Positions 6,639 to 16,237 of a stretch of 64,000 nt of DNA are shown here, one piece after another. The translations under genes were made by a program, and so were the position numbers. Source of the DNA: Pseudomonas syringae (lineage in GTDB: Bacteria; Pseudomonadota; Gammaproteobacteria; Pseudomonadales; Pseudomonadaceae); the NCBI RefSeq assembly GCF_021606685.1, contig NZ_WKCB01000006.1, forward strand, positions 62,001 to 126,000. The letters are read 5' to 3'. Below the pieces are notes generated by a model, which saw only the letters and a list, made by a program, of their open reading frames with translations, had not been told where the DNA came from and did no database searches. How positions within the stretch are numbered: position 1 is the first letter of the stretch; each line of letters starts with the position of its first letter.

Positions 6639-9600
6639 CTAGTATTTAGGCTTTTCCGCCGGGCCGATAAAGTCACCGGGGTCCTTGTATCTGTCTGTCA
6701 GCAGTGCGCCTTTTGATCGGTTGTGGGAATAATATTCCAGTTCGTAGTTGTCAGGGTCGCGCATCCAACCCCGCACTTCTTTGGTTTTAGCTCCGTGATA
6801 ACCGCCTTTGCTGTTCCAATATTTAACAGCATCGGTTTTGTGTGCCATATCCGCATCTTTGATCGAGTACCATTTTTTGTCGGTGCTTTGGAACCGCATG
6901 TTTTTTCCTGAGCCTATTATTTTTCCTTCGGCTCTCATTCGAGCAATTACCGCTTTCCCTGTACGGCTGCCTTTACCTGGCGTTCTACCCACTGAGTTCA
7001 GGCGGCACGACAATCCGAGTGGGTCTATCCAGCCGAATGGGTTGAGCGCATAGGCATAGAAATTCAATCCTCCGTTTAAACCAATCGGATCCGGCGTAGT
7101 AAACCGCCCCACATCCGGATCATAAAACCTGAACGTATTGAAATGCAGCCCCGTTTCCCGGTCTAGGTACTGTCCCTGAAACCGTAGGTTCTGCTCTTCA
7201 ATGTAATAAGCCTCGCGCACCTCCTCGACGGTGTTGCCCCACACCCGATAGGTTGCGCGCCAGACGTTATGTCCGTCCGCTTCGGTCAGTTGCTCCGGCA
7301 GGCCGTTTAGGTCGTTGTGGTAGTAGCGAATTTTCTGCAGTGATCCGGTACCGTCGACGCGAGCCAACGGTTCGTAGCCTTCATCTTGATAAACGTAAAG
7401 GCTGGTCTGACTGTGCTTGTGCTCCTGCAACAGACGCAGGCCATCCCAGGTAAACCGGGTTTCACCTAGCGGATAGCCATCACTGCCATGCTCGGTTTTT
7501 TCAACCCGTCGCCCCAGCGGGTCGTAGGTCATCCTGACCACGCTGCCGTTTTCATTGCGTACTTCAATCAGCCGGCTTTCAGCGTCATACGCAAACCGCT
7601 GCACACCGCGCTTGGCGCTGCGTTTTTCGATCATCCGGCCAAACGCGTCGTAGCGGTAACGCTTGTCCTGATAAGTCAGCAGTTTGTTATGCACTACCAG
7701 CCCCGCGCCGGGTTGTGGGCTGTCCAGCAGGTTGGCGGCGGCGTCGTAGGCGAAGGTTTCGCGTTGGCCGTGCAGGCTGTCCTGGCTGGCGATGATGCGG
7801 CCGGTGGCGTCGTAGTGCAGCAGTTGGCGATGTTGCGCAGCGGGTTGCTGGTCGAGCTTGCCGATCAGGTTGTCGGCGGGGTCGTACTCGAATTGTTTTT
7901 GCGCGGCTGCCGGCATCAGCGATGGCTGACCCGCAAGGCGCCGTTGGCGCGAGCGCAGGCGACCACTGCGGTCGTACTCGCTGCGGGTGCTGAGCTGGCC
8001 CTGGGTGCGCAGCACTTCGCGGTGCAGGCGGTCGCGTTCGAAGTCGCTGATCACCTGGCCGTCGAGGTTTATCTGGTGCAGATGGCCGCTGCCGTAGTAC
8101 AGGCGATTGAGCCAGCGGCCGTCGGACAGTTGGGTCTGGATCAGGTTGCCGAGTTCGTCGTAATGGTGGTTCAGGTTTCCCGCTGCGCTTTGTTCGCACA
8201 GCAGTTGGCCGAGGGCGTCGTAGGCGAAGCCAAGGGACTGGGCGTTGCCTTGCAGGTCGGTGAAGGTGACGGCCGTGAGTTGATCGACCGCATCGTAGCT
8301 GTAGTCGGTGCGGCCATCGTCGGTGGTTTTGGCAACCAACCTGCCGACCGCATCGCGTTCCAGTCGATGAACGATGGGCGCGGGCGGCGCCTCGGGGACG
8401 ACCGCCAAGCCATTGCCATACGGCGCCGCAACGGCAGTCACCTTTGTGATGTTGTCGAGCGCGTCATAGTCGTAGCGCTTGGCGCTGCCGTCGAGGTCTT
8501 GCTGTTCGGTCAGCCGATCCCCGGCATCCCACGCAAACCTATAGCGTTCGCCGTTCTCGTTGACCAGCGCCAGCAGCCGCCCGTAGCTGTCGTAGCCGAA
8601 CTGCACCTGCCGTCCATGGGCGTCGGTTCGCTGGCGCACCTGGCCGCGCCGGTTGTGCTGATAGAGCGTGGTGTGCCCGGCCGGGTCGGTATAGCCCACC
8701 AGCTGCCCGCTGACGTCCCGCTGGAAGTGTTCGGTGCGGCCGTCCGGCAATTGGCTGCTGAGCAAGCGTCCCTGGGCGTCGTAGCTGAACTGTGTGCGTT
8801 CACCGAGGGCGTCGGTGATGACCTGCAGATAACCGCGCTCGTCGTAGCTGAAGCGCGTCGGGTAACCCGAACAGTCGGTATGTTCAACCAACTGCCCGAA
8901 CGGGTTCCAGCGTAGCTTTTTGCTTTTACCGGTAGCGTCGATGATCTCCACGGGTTGGCCGTGATCGTCGTAGCGGTAGCGGGTGACGTTACCCAGTGGG
9001 TCAGTCTCGGCGATGCAATTGCCGCGCGGGTCGTAGCGATACTGCCAGCTGTTGTCGGCCGCGTCGGTTTCCGCCAGGGGCAGGGCCCAATGTTCCAGCC
9101 ACAAGGTCGAATCGCTGCGGCCCAAGGGGTCGCTCTCGCTGATAAGATTGCCGGACTCATCGTAGCTATATTCGTAGCGCCCGCCCTGCGGGTTGGTGGC
9201 GCTGAGCAGTTGGCGTTCCTCGTTCCACTCGAACAGCCAGGTCTGGCCAAGGTTATCGCTGTACTGAATGATCTGGTACTGAGTGTTCCAGTGCCGAGTG
9301 CTGACGCGTTGCAAACCATCGGTGATGCGCGTGAGGCCGGCCTGCAAGTCGTAGTCGAACTGGTAAGCGTCGCCCTCATCGGTCCAGTGGCGCACCACAC
9401 GCCATTCCATACCTTCAACCAACGCCCACTCATAGCCACAGCGCAACCCGGTCGGCAGCTGATGCTCCACCATTCGGCGCCCGGCGTCGTAGGCGAAACG
9501 CCGCTGCACCTGGCCGGTGGCATCACGCACTTCAGCCAGGCTGCCCGCAGCGTCGTAGCCATAGCTGACGAGCACTTCACGGCGGTGGTCGGGGTAGAGG

Positions 9601-11015
9601 CGCTCAATGCGGGTTACGTGGCCCCGATCGCGGATCAGCTCAACCTGTACCAGGTCGAAGGTATCGCGCAGCCGCGCCAGGCAATCCATGGCGTCATAGT
9701 CGAGGTAGATGCGGTTGTCGTTGCGATCACCCAGTTGGCTCAAGCGAAGCCGTGACGCATTGGCCGGCGTAGGTTCGAACAGACGGTACAGGCCGTCATC
9801 GCTCTCGATCAACAACTGCCCATTGAGGTGGCGCCGCACCGCGAGCCCTTCACCCGCGCTGAACAACGCACCGCCCAAGGGGATCGAACCCATATCGATC
9901 GGTCGGCCCTGCTCATCGGTGTAGACCAGCGTTTCACCGCCATCAGGATGGGGCAGGATGTCGACGCACACTTCATAGGCCACGCTCCAGCCTTTGCCGA
10001 ACAGGCTCCCCGGTCGTTCGTCACGGCTGTTATAGAAGCGTTGCCATTCAATCGCGAGGATGCCGGGCAGCACAAAGTCCAGCTCGTCGACATCACCCAG
10101 CACCTTGGCCCCAGTCGCTGCATGCACGGGGTTCGACGAGCCCATCGCCGCGTTGGCCATCGCGCCCATCGCACTGCTGATGGCCATCGAGGTCGCGCCG
10201 CCAATCAGCATGCACGGCAGCTTGCTGAAAAATTTGCCTTTGCCGCCCTTGAGCATCAACAGCGCTGTCACCGCCAGGCCCACGCCCGGCGTTTTGCCGC
10301 TGCGAATCTCGCGTACTACCACCGAGCCGCCGCCAATGGTCACATTGGATGAGATCAACCCGGACGACACCACGGTTGCATCGCAGGTGCTGCGATCACC
10401 GCTGCGCACCGCTGGCTGACCATTGATCGTGACCTTATCCGATCCTTCAGCCAGGAACTGCGGCGGCATCGGCGGATGCTTCATGCACACAACCAGGTCC
10501 AGCGGCTTGGGCACGGCGCCAGGCGCCGGTGTAGCAACCGTGGGGCGCCACATCTGTGAGAAAAAGCTCTCGGCCATATCCAGATAACTGTCTTCTGGCG
10601 CGGGCTCTTCCAGTTCGGTACCGGCCGGCGCTACATGGGAGCTGATTGCCCCGGCGGCGCGGGCGGCGGGGATGTTGTTGGTCAGCGTGTCGGTAGAGCC
10701 GGTGAGAATGTTGGCCTGCACCGTGGGCGGAAAGAGGGCGTTGCTAAAGCTATCGCATAAATTCGTTAAACCTTTGTCTGCTCCGGTCTTGCTCATGGCC
10801 AGGCCGACAATCGTGCCCACCACCGCGCCCAGCAGGAAGCAGCCGAGGCCGCCGGTAGCGACGGTAATCCCGGTAGCCGCGACCACAGCAGCGGTCGCCA
10901 CCGCCGTGATCGCGATATTGGCCGCCACCTCCAGCACCCCGCCGAGGATGTCCGCCATCATTGAAGTGTGGGACAGCGCATCGCCCATCCGAGCGGCCCA
11001 GAGTGCGTCAGACAC
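6639..11015 (-). CDS. PAAR-Rhs T6SS effector with GH-E-like HNH/EndoVII nuclease tip
   Basis: The protein has 1458 aa and starts with GTG at the position of the ATG in its paralog. Domains in order: prePAAR motif AARMGDALSH (7-16, pattern AARxxDxxxH); transmembrane segments about 20-75; PAAR about 177-235 (MKHPPMPPQF, GQPAVRSGDRSTCDATV); a second hydrophobic stretch about 245-290; a long YD-repeat shell; then DPIGL...DPLGL, where Rhs proteins cleave themselves. The 123-residue tip (1336-1458) has DMAHK (1389-1393), YELE and SHNRSKG (about 1430-1436), the layout of GH-E nucleases with Ala in place of Gly. It should ride on VgrG and cut DNA in target cells. No Eag gene is adjacent; the one at 15788 presumably serves it. 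The tip-coding part (6639-7010) is AT-richer than the shell. Confidence 0.9.
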   Translation of the reverse strand: MSDALWAARMGDALSHTSMMADILGGVLEVAANIAITAVATAAVVAATGITVATGGLGCFLLGAVVGTIVGLAMSKTGADKGLTNLCDSFSNALFPPTVQANILTGSTDTLTNNIPAARAAGAISSHVAPAGTELEEPAPEDSYLDMAESFFSQMWRPTVATPAPGAVPKPLDLVVCMKHPPMPPQFLAEGSDKVTINGQPAVRSGDRSTCDATVVSSGLISSNVTIGGGSVVVREIRSGKTPGVGLAVTALLMLKGGKGKFFSKLPCMLIGGATSMAISSAMGAMANAAMGSSNPVHAATGAKVLGDVDELDFVLPGILAIEWQRFYNSRDERPGSLFGKGWSVAYEVCVDILPHPDGGETLVYTDEQGRPIDMGSIPLGGALFSAGEGLAVRRHLNGQLLIESDDGLYRLFEPTPANASRLRLSQLGDRNDNRIYLDYDAMDCLARLRDTFDLVQVELIRDRGHVTRIERLYPDHRREVLVSYGYDAAGSLAEVRDATGQVQRRFAYDAGRRMVEHQLPTGLRCGYEWALVEGMEWRVVRHWTDEGDAYQFDYDLQAGLTRITDGLQRVSTRHWNTQYQIIQYSDNLGQTWLFEWNEERQLLSATNPQGGRYEYSYDESGNLISESDPLGRSDSTLWLEHWALPLAETDAADNSWQYRYDPRGNCIAETDPLGNVTRYRYDDHGQPVEIIDATGKSKKLRWNPFGQLVEHTDCSGYPTRFSYDERGYLQVITDALGERTQFSYDAQGRLLSSQLPDGRTEHFQRDVSGQLVGYTDPAGHTTLYQHNRRGQVRQRTDAHGRQVQFGYDSYGRLLALVNENGERYRFAWDAGDRLTEQQDLDGSAKRYDYDALDNITKVTAVAAPYGNGLAVVPEAPPAPIVHRLERDAVGRLVAKTTDDGRTDYSYDAVDQLTAVTFTDLQGNAQSLGFAYDALGQLLCEQSAAGNLNHHYDELGNLIQTQLSDGRWLNRLYYGSGHLHQINLDGQVISDFERDRLHREVLRTQGQLSTRSEYDRSGRLRSRQRRLAGQPSLMPAAAQKQFEYDPADNLIGKLDQQPAAQHRQLLHYDATGRIIASQDSLHGQRETFAYDAAANLLDSPQPGAGLVVHNKLLTYQDKRYRYDAFGRMIEKRSAKRGVQRFAYDAESRLIEVRNENGSVVRMTYDPLGRRVEKTEHGSDGYPLGETRFTWDGLRLLQEHKHSQTSLYVYQDEGYEPLARVDGTGSLQKIRYYHNDLNGLPEQLTEADGHNVWRATYRVWGNTVEEVREAYYIEEQNLRFQGQYLDRETGLHFNTFRFYDPDVGRFTTPDPIGLNGGLNFYAYALNPFGWIDPLGLSCRLNSVGRTPGKGSRTGKAVIARMRAEGKIIGSGKNMRFQSTDKKWYSIKDADMAHKTDAVKYWNSKGGYHGAKTKEVRGWMRDPDNYELEYYSHNRSKGALLTDRYKDPGDFIGPAEKPKY

Positions 11016-11060
11016 GGGGTGTCATACCCATAAGACTTTCCATAGTCAGCCAATCGTTCT

Positions 11061-11342
11061 TCAGTAAGGCATGCTCATCAATGCGGTTCTGAGGCGTTTG
11101 ATCAGCCGGGGGTCCTCAAGGCAGTCGGCAGGTCGCACGTTGTCCAGGGCAGGCACTTTGTGGTCGATCCACCACAACCCTTCCTTTAGCCCTCGCTTGC
11201 CACGCAGCACCACGGCCAGGTCGAGATCACCGCCCAGGGCTTTCGCAAGGGTGTGCGCGTCGTCGTCCAGATAGTCCTCTCGGTACAGCGCTACCGTGCT
11301 TTGCCAATCGGCATCGCCGGGGTATTCGTCTTCAAGTGGCAT
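11061..11342 (-). CDS. Putative immunity protein to the RES-like Rhs tip
   Basis: The protein has 93 aa, starting MPLEDEYPGD at 11342, two bases after the rhs stop. A TTG six bases upstream is possible but unlikely. It is acidic and without signal or membrane segment. Visible segments are LDLAVVLRGKRGLKEGLWWI and LIKRLRTALMSM. I do not know a named family. The function is inferred from tight linkage to the effector upstream and from size. Only 45 bp separate its stop from the next rhs start, so the two Rhs modules are probably transcribed together. Confidence 0.65.
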   Translation of the reverse strand: MPLEDEYPGDADWQSTVALYREDYLDDDAHTLAKALGGDLDLAVVLRGKRGLKEGLWWIDHKVPALDNVRPADCLEDPRLIKRLRTALMSMPY

Positions 11343-11344
11343 GG

Positions 11345-14300
11345 TCAAAATCCTGCAAAAGAAATTAAGTTGCTGCCGGTTGGGTTACGCGCGGATGGCG
11401 CGAGAATTCCATCATAGCCATTGGCTTTTGCCCAACTGCCGATTTGGTGCGTTTGTGTGTACTTGTTACCCGTAATGCTTTTGAGTGACACGCCCAATTG
11501 TTTGCGCACGTCGGCGCGCGTCAAGTCCAGCACGTTGTTGAGTTGCACCTTTTTGCTGACCAGGACGCGCGTCGACAGGTCGACGCCCCAATGCGAGACT
11601 TCGCCCAGCGCGGTCTTGCGTGAGTTGGCGCCATACACGCCGCCCAGACCTTTATCCGTATAGCGGTGTCGGGAGTCCACATTCCACTTGTGTGCCTGCC
11701 AGGTCGTGCCGATCCGTCCCGGTTCCTCGAAGCGGTAAACCGTACGGTTGACCTTGCGCCCCTTGGGTGGGCTTGAACATTTCATCAGGCCCAGTGGGTC
11801 GGCCCAGCTCAAGGGGTTGGGGGCATACTGGTAGAGGTTGAGACCGCCGGCCAGGCCAATCGGATCGGGTGTGGTGAAGCGCCCGATGTCCGGGTCGTAA
11901 AAGCGCAGCGTGTTGTAGTGCAGCCCGGTCTCGCGGTCCAGGTACTGGCCCTGGAAACGCAGGTTCTGCTCTTCGATGAAGTAAGGCTCGCGCACTTCCT
12001 CGACGGTAGTGCCCCATACCGCATGGCGCGCCTGCCAGACAGTATGGCCATCACTTTCAGTCAGCCGCTCCGGCAGGCCATTGATGTCGTTGTGGTAGTA
12101 CCGAATTTTCTGCAGGTCACCCAGGCCATCCACGCGGGCCAGCGGTTCATAGCCTTCATCGGCGTAAAGATACAGGCTGGTTTGCTGGTTGCAGTGTTCC
12201 TGCAACAGTTGCAGGGCATCCCAAGTGAAACGAGTCTGGCTCAGTTGCACGCCGTTGCGGTCGCGGGTGGTTTTGGCGATGCGCCGGCCGAGCGGGTCGT
12301 AGGTCATCTCGACCACCGAGCCGTCGGCGTTGCGCACGTATGCCAGGCGCTGCTCGGCGTCATAGCTGAAGTGCTGCACGCCGCGTCGGGCGCTGTGTTT
12401 CTCGATGACCCGGCCGAAGCCGTCGTAGCGGTAGCGCTTGTCCTGGTAGGTCAACAAACGGTTGTTGGCGACGGGGCCGAAGCCGTCCAGCAGGTTGGCC
12501 GCCGGGTCATAGGCGAACGCCTCGCGCTGCCCCTGCAGGCTGTCCTGGCTGGCGAGGATGCGTCCGGTTGCATCGTAATGCAGGAGTTGGCGGTGTGTGC
12601 CGTCGGGCCGACTTTCCAAGCGCTCGACCAATTGGTCGCTGGCGTCATAACCGAACTGGGTCTGAGGCGCCGGTTGCAACCCCGCTTGGCCTCGCAGGCG
12701 GCGCTGGCGCGCACGCAGGCGGCCGCTGCGGTCGTATTCGCTGCGGGTGCTGATATGCCCCTGGGTTTGCAGGACTTCACGATGCAAGCGGTCGCGTTCG
12801 AAGTCGCTGATCACCACACCGTCCAGATTGATCTGGTGCAGGTGACCGCTGCCGTAGCGCAGGCGGTTGAGCCAGCGACCGTCGGGAAGCTGGGTCTGGA
12901 CCAAATTGCCCAACTCGTCGTAGTGGTGCGCCAGGCTGCCGGCGGCCGTTTGCTCAAGAATCAGCTGGCCGAGGCGGTCGTAGCCAAAGCCGAGCTTTTG
13001 TTGCGCGCCGTCACGTCCGGTATAGGTGATGGCGGTGACTTGATCGAGTGCGTCGTACTGATAATCGGTGCGCCCGTCTGTCGTTTGTCTGGCGGTCAGG
13101 CGACCGCCGGCATCGCGCAGCAGATCATGCACGATGGGCGCCTCGGTCCCCGCCGCCGCAAGCGCCTGCACCTGGGTGACGTTATCCAGCGAGTCGTAAG
13201 CGTAACGCTTGAGGCTGCCGTCCAGGCGCTGTTCCTGGGTCAGTCGGTCGCCTGCGTCCCAGTCGAAGCGGTAACGTTCACCGTTTTCGTTGATCAGGCT
13301 TTGCAGGCGGCCGTAGGCATCATGGTGTAATTCCACGCGGCGACCATGGGCGTCTGTGCGCTGGCGTAACAGGCCGTTCGGCGCGTGCTCGAAGTGTGTC
13401 GTGTGCCCGGCCGGGTCGCTGTAGCCGATCACCTGTCCGCTGGCGTCGCGCTGATAGTGTTCGGTGCGGCCATCGGGCAATTGCTTGCTGACCAGGCGAC
13501 CCTGGCTGTCATAAGCGAAAACGGTACGCTCGCCGAGGGCGTCGCTGCTGGTGTGCAACAGGCCGCGCTCGTCGTAGCGCAACTGGGTGCTGTAGCCCGA
13601 ACAATCGGTGTGCTTGCTCAACTGTCCAAGCGGCGTCCATTGCAGGGTCTTGCGCTTGCCGGTGGCGTCGATGATTGCCACGACCTGGCCGTGGGCGTCG
13701 TGACGGTAGGTGGTCACGTGGCCCAGCGGATCAGTCTCGCTGATGCAGTTGCCTCTTGTGTCGTAGCGGTACTGCCAGGTGTTGCCCGCCGCATCGGTTT
13801 CCGCCAGCGGCAGCGCCCAATGCTCCAGCCACAAGGTCGACTCGCTGCGGCCCAGCGGGTCGAGCGTAACGCTCAGGTTGCCGGCCTCGTCGTAGGCAAA
13901 CTGGTATTGCCCGCCGTTTGGATCGGTAGCACCCAGCAATTGGTTTTCAGTATTCCACTGAAACGCCCAGGTACGTCCCAGCCCATCGACAGACTCAATG
14001 ATCTGGTGCGCTGCGTCCCAGCGGCGTGTGCTGGTGCGCTCAAGCCCGTCGGTGATGCGCGTGATACCGGCGTCCAAGTCATAGCTGAACTGGTAGGTGT
14101 CGCCCGCATCGGTCCAATGCCGCACCACGCGCCACTCGCGCTCGTCGACACATGCCCACTGGTAGAAGCAGCGCAAGCCGGTCGGCAGTTGGTGCTCGAC
14201 CATGCGCTGCCCGGCGTCGTAAGCGAATCGGCGCTTCACCTGGTCGTCGGACTGGCGCACTGACGCCAGGTCACCACGGCTGTCATAGGTGTAATGCATC

Positions 14301-15775
14301 AGCACTTCGCGGCGCTGATCGGGGTACAGGCGCTCGATCCGGCTGACACGTTGCGGCCAGAGGGCGTCGTAGCTCAGTTCGGCGCGCACCAGGTCGAAGG
14401 TATCGCGCAGGCGCAGCAGGCGACCGCCGTCGTCGTAGTCGAGGTAGATGCGGTTGTCGTTGCGGTCCCCCAACTGGCTCAGGCGTAGCCATGTTGCGTC
14501 CTGTGGCGCGGGATCGAACAACCGGTAAAGGCCGTCCGCGCTCTCGATCAGCAGTTGGCCATTCAGGTGGCGCCGTACGCTGAGCCCTTCGCCGGCACTG
14601 AACACGGCGCCGCCCAACGGGATGGCCCCCATGTCGATGCGTCGGCCTTGTTCGTCGGTGTATAGCAACAACTCGCCACCGTCTGGGTGGGGCAGCCGTT
14701 GCACGCTGACTTCGTAACCGACGCTCCAGCCAGCACCGAACAGACCGTTACGGCGTTCGTCGCGGCTGTTGTAGAAGCGCTGCCAGTCGATGGGCATGAT
14801 GCCGGGCAGGGCGAAATCCAGCTCTTCGGGGCCGCCGAGCACCTTCGCACCGGTGCTGGCATGCACAGGGTTGGATGAACCCATGGCCGCATTGGCCAGT
14901 GCCCCCATGGCCTGGCTGACCACGAACGAATTGACCCCGGCCAGCAGCATGCACGGCAAGTTACTCAGGAATTTGCCCTTGCCGCCCTTGAGCATCATCA
15001 AGGCCGTGACGGCCAGCCCGACCCCTGGCGTCTTGCCGCTGCGGATCTCGCGCACCACCACCGAGCCTCCGCCGATGGTCACATTCGGTGAAATCAGGCC
15101 GGACGACACCACGGTTGCATCACAGGTACTGCGGTCACCGCTGCGTACCGCGGGCTGGCCATTGATCGTGACTTTTTCCGAGCCTTCGGCCAGAAACTGC
15201 GGCGGCATCGGGGGGTGCTTGGTGCAGGTCACCAGGTCCAGCGGCTTGGGGACCGCGCCGGGCGCCGGGGTGGCCACCGTGGGGCGCCACATCTGGGCAA
15301 AAAAACCTTTGGCCATGTCCAGGTAGCCCGGCTCTTCGCTCGGCTCTTCGCCGGGCTCAGGCTCCGTCGTTTCGGTGCCGGATGGCTCAACGTGCGACGG
15401 CACGGCGCCCGCTGCGCGCGCTGCGGGAGTGGTGTTGATCAGGGTGTCTGTAGAACCACTGAGAATGGTCGCCATGACGGTGGGAGGGAACAGTGCATTG
15501 CCGATCCCCTCGCACATGTCACTCAAGCCTTTATCGGCTCCGGTCTTGCTCATGGCCACGCCGACGATCACCCCGACCACTGCCCCCAGCACGCACGCGC
15601 CAAGCCCGAAGGTGGCGACGGTAATACCGGTAGCCGCCACCACCGCCGCTGTCGCCAGCGCGGTAATCGCCACATTGGCCGCCACCTCCAGCACGCCGCC
15701 GAGGATGTCCGCCATGACCGAGGTGTGGGACAGCCCGTCGCCCAGGCGCGCAGCCCAGAGCAGCGCGTCAGACAT
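11345..15775 (-). CDS. PAAR-Rhs T6SS effector with RES-like tip (putative NAD+-targeting)
   Basis: The protein has 1476 aa. prePAAR motif AARLGDGLSH (8-17), hydrophobic segments about 21-76, an acidic linker, PAAR (TKHPPMPPQF and GQPAVRSGDRSTCDATV), a second hydrophobic stretch, a YD-repeat shell, and DPIGL...DPLGL mark a class II prePAAR effector. The tip is residues 1331-1476. YRFEEPGR, GGVYGANSRKTALGE and LAPSARNPTGSNLISF give the R...Y...E...S spacing of RES domains (R1348, Y1381, E1392, S1461). RES toxins such as MbcT and ParT act on NAD+ or transfer ADP-ribose; the exact reaction here is not shown. It lies 12 bp downstream of eagR and right behind vgrG, so it is the primary cargo. It is paralogous to the Rhs at 6639 over the shell but diverged in sequence. 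Confidence 0.88.
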   Translation of the reverse strand: MSDALLWAARLGDGLSHTSVMADILGGVLEVAANVAITALATAAVVAATGITVATFGLGACVLGAVVGVIVGVAMSKTGADKGLSDMCEGIGNALFPPTVMATILSGSTDTLINTTPAARAAGAVPSHVEPSGTETTEPEPGEEPSEEPGYLDMAKGFFAQMWRPTVATPAPGAVPKPLDLVTCTKHPPMPPQFLAEGSEKVTINGQPAVRSGDRSTCDATVVSSGLISPNVTIGGGSVVVREIRSGKTPGVGLAVTALMMLKGGKGKFLSNLPCMLLAGVNSFVVSQAMGALANAAMGSSNPVHASTGAKVLGGPEELDFALPGIMPIDWQRFYNSRDERRNGLFGAGWSVGYEVSVQRLPHPDGGELLLYTDEQGRRIDMGAIPLGGAVFSAGEGLSVRRHLNGQLLIESADGLYRLFDPAPQDATWLRLSQLGDRNDNRIYLDYDDGGRLLRLRDTFDLVRAELSYDALWPQRVSRIERLYPDQRREVLMHYTYDSRGDLASVRQSDDQVKRRFAYDAGQRMVEHQLPTGLRCFYQWACVDEREWRVVRHWTDAGDTYQFSYDLDAGITRITDGLERTSTRRWDAAHQIIESVDGLGRTWAFQWNTENQLLGATDPNGGQYQFAYDEAGNLSVTLDPLGRSESTLWLEHWALPLAETDAAGNTWQYRYDTRGNCISETDPLGHVTTYRHDAHGQVVAIIDATGKRKTLQWTPLGQLSKHTDCSGYSTQLRYDERGLLHTSSDALGERTVFAYDSQGRLVSKQLPDGRTEHYQRDASGQVIGYSDPAGHTTHFEHAPNGLLRQRTDAHGRRVELHHDAYGRLQSLINENGERYRFDWDAGDRLTQEQRLDGSLKRYAYDSLDNVTQVQALAAAGTEAPIVHDLLRDAGGRLTARQTTDGRTDYQYDALDQVTAITYTGRDGAQQKLGFGYDRLGQLILEQTAAGSLAHHYDELGNLVQTQLPDGRWLNRLRYGSGHLHQINLDGVVISDFERDRLHREVLQTQGHISTRSEYDRSGRLRARQRRLRGQAGLQPAPQTQFGYDASDQLVERLESRPDGTHRQLLHYDATGRILASQDSLQGQREAFAYDPAANLLDGFGPVANNRLLTYQDKRYRYDGFGRVIEKHSARRGVQHFSYDAEQRLAYVRNADGSVVEMTYDPLGRRIAKTTRDRNGVQLSQTRFTWDALQLLQEHCNQQTSLYLYADEGYEPLARVDGLGDLQKIRYYHNDINGLPERLTESDGHTVWQARHAVWGTTVEEVREPYFIEEQNLRFQGQYLDRETGLHYNTLRFYDPDIGRFTTPDPIGLAGGLNLYQYAPNPLSWADPLGLMKCSSPPKGRKVNRTVYRFEEPGRIGTTWQAHKWNVDSRHRYTDKGLGGVYGANSRKTALGEVSHWGVDLSTRVLVSKKVQLNNVLDLTRADVRKQLGVSLKSITGNKYTQTHQIGSWAKANGYDGILAPSARNPTGSNLISFAGF

Positions 15776-15787
15776 GCAAAGGCTGCT

Positions 15788-16222
15788 TCACTGAGGCACG
15801 TCGAACACGAGTGAGCCCTTGATCGTCGCCCAGTGTGCGGCTTCGGCATCCCCCAGCGTGTCCGGCTTCACGTAACTCAAAGCCATCATCTTGCGCGTAC
15901 CCGGCAGCACTAGCGCCAGCTGATATTGGAAGACCTTGTCATTGCCCTTGCTGAACTGGCTGCGCAGCTCGATAGCTTCCACCTCTTGGGCGGCGCCCAG
16001 ACGCACGATAACGCTCGGCTGGCAGCGCAGATCCTGCACCTGTTTTTCCAGACGCTGGAGTTGGTCGTTGAAATTACTGTGCAGGGTTTCGCCTTCATTG
16101 AGAAGGCTGCGGCTGATGATCAGGGAAGTGCCCAATTCGGGGAACTTGAGGATGTTGATCGTCGCATCCTGCAGCTCACCGGCAGGCAGTTGAAACTGGA
16201 ATTCGTTGATTCGGTACGTCAT
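15788..16222 (-). CDS. eagR: Eag-family T6SS chaperone (DUF1795/DcrB-like)
   Basis: The protein has 144 aa. The N-terminus MTYRINEFQFQLPAGELQDATINIL and the later YQLALVLPGTRKMMALSYVKP are typical of DUF1795 Eag chaperones. These bind and shield the transmembrane and prePAAR region of PAAR-Rhs effectors until they are loaded on VgrG. The position between vgrG (15 bp upstream) and a prePAAR Rhs gene (12 bp downstream) supports this strongly. It is the only Eag gene here although two Rhs proteins have prePAAR motifs. Confidence 0.9.
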   Translation of the reverse strand: MTYRINEFQFQLPAGELQDATINILKFPELGTSLIISRSLLNEGETLHSNFNDQLQRLEKQVQDLRCQPSVIVRLGAAQEVEAIELRSQFSKGNDKVFQYQLALVLPGTRKMMALSYVKPDTLGDAEAAHWATIKGSLVFDVPQ

Positions 16223-16237
16223 GGAAAACGGGTCTCG

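Noticed and set aside
11340..11348. TTG start for the 93-aa immunity gene that would overlap the rhs stop
   Set aside because: The ATG six bases downstream gives a normal start just after the rhs stop; TTG starts are rare and no better ribosome site supports it.
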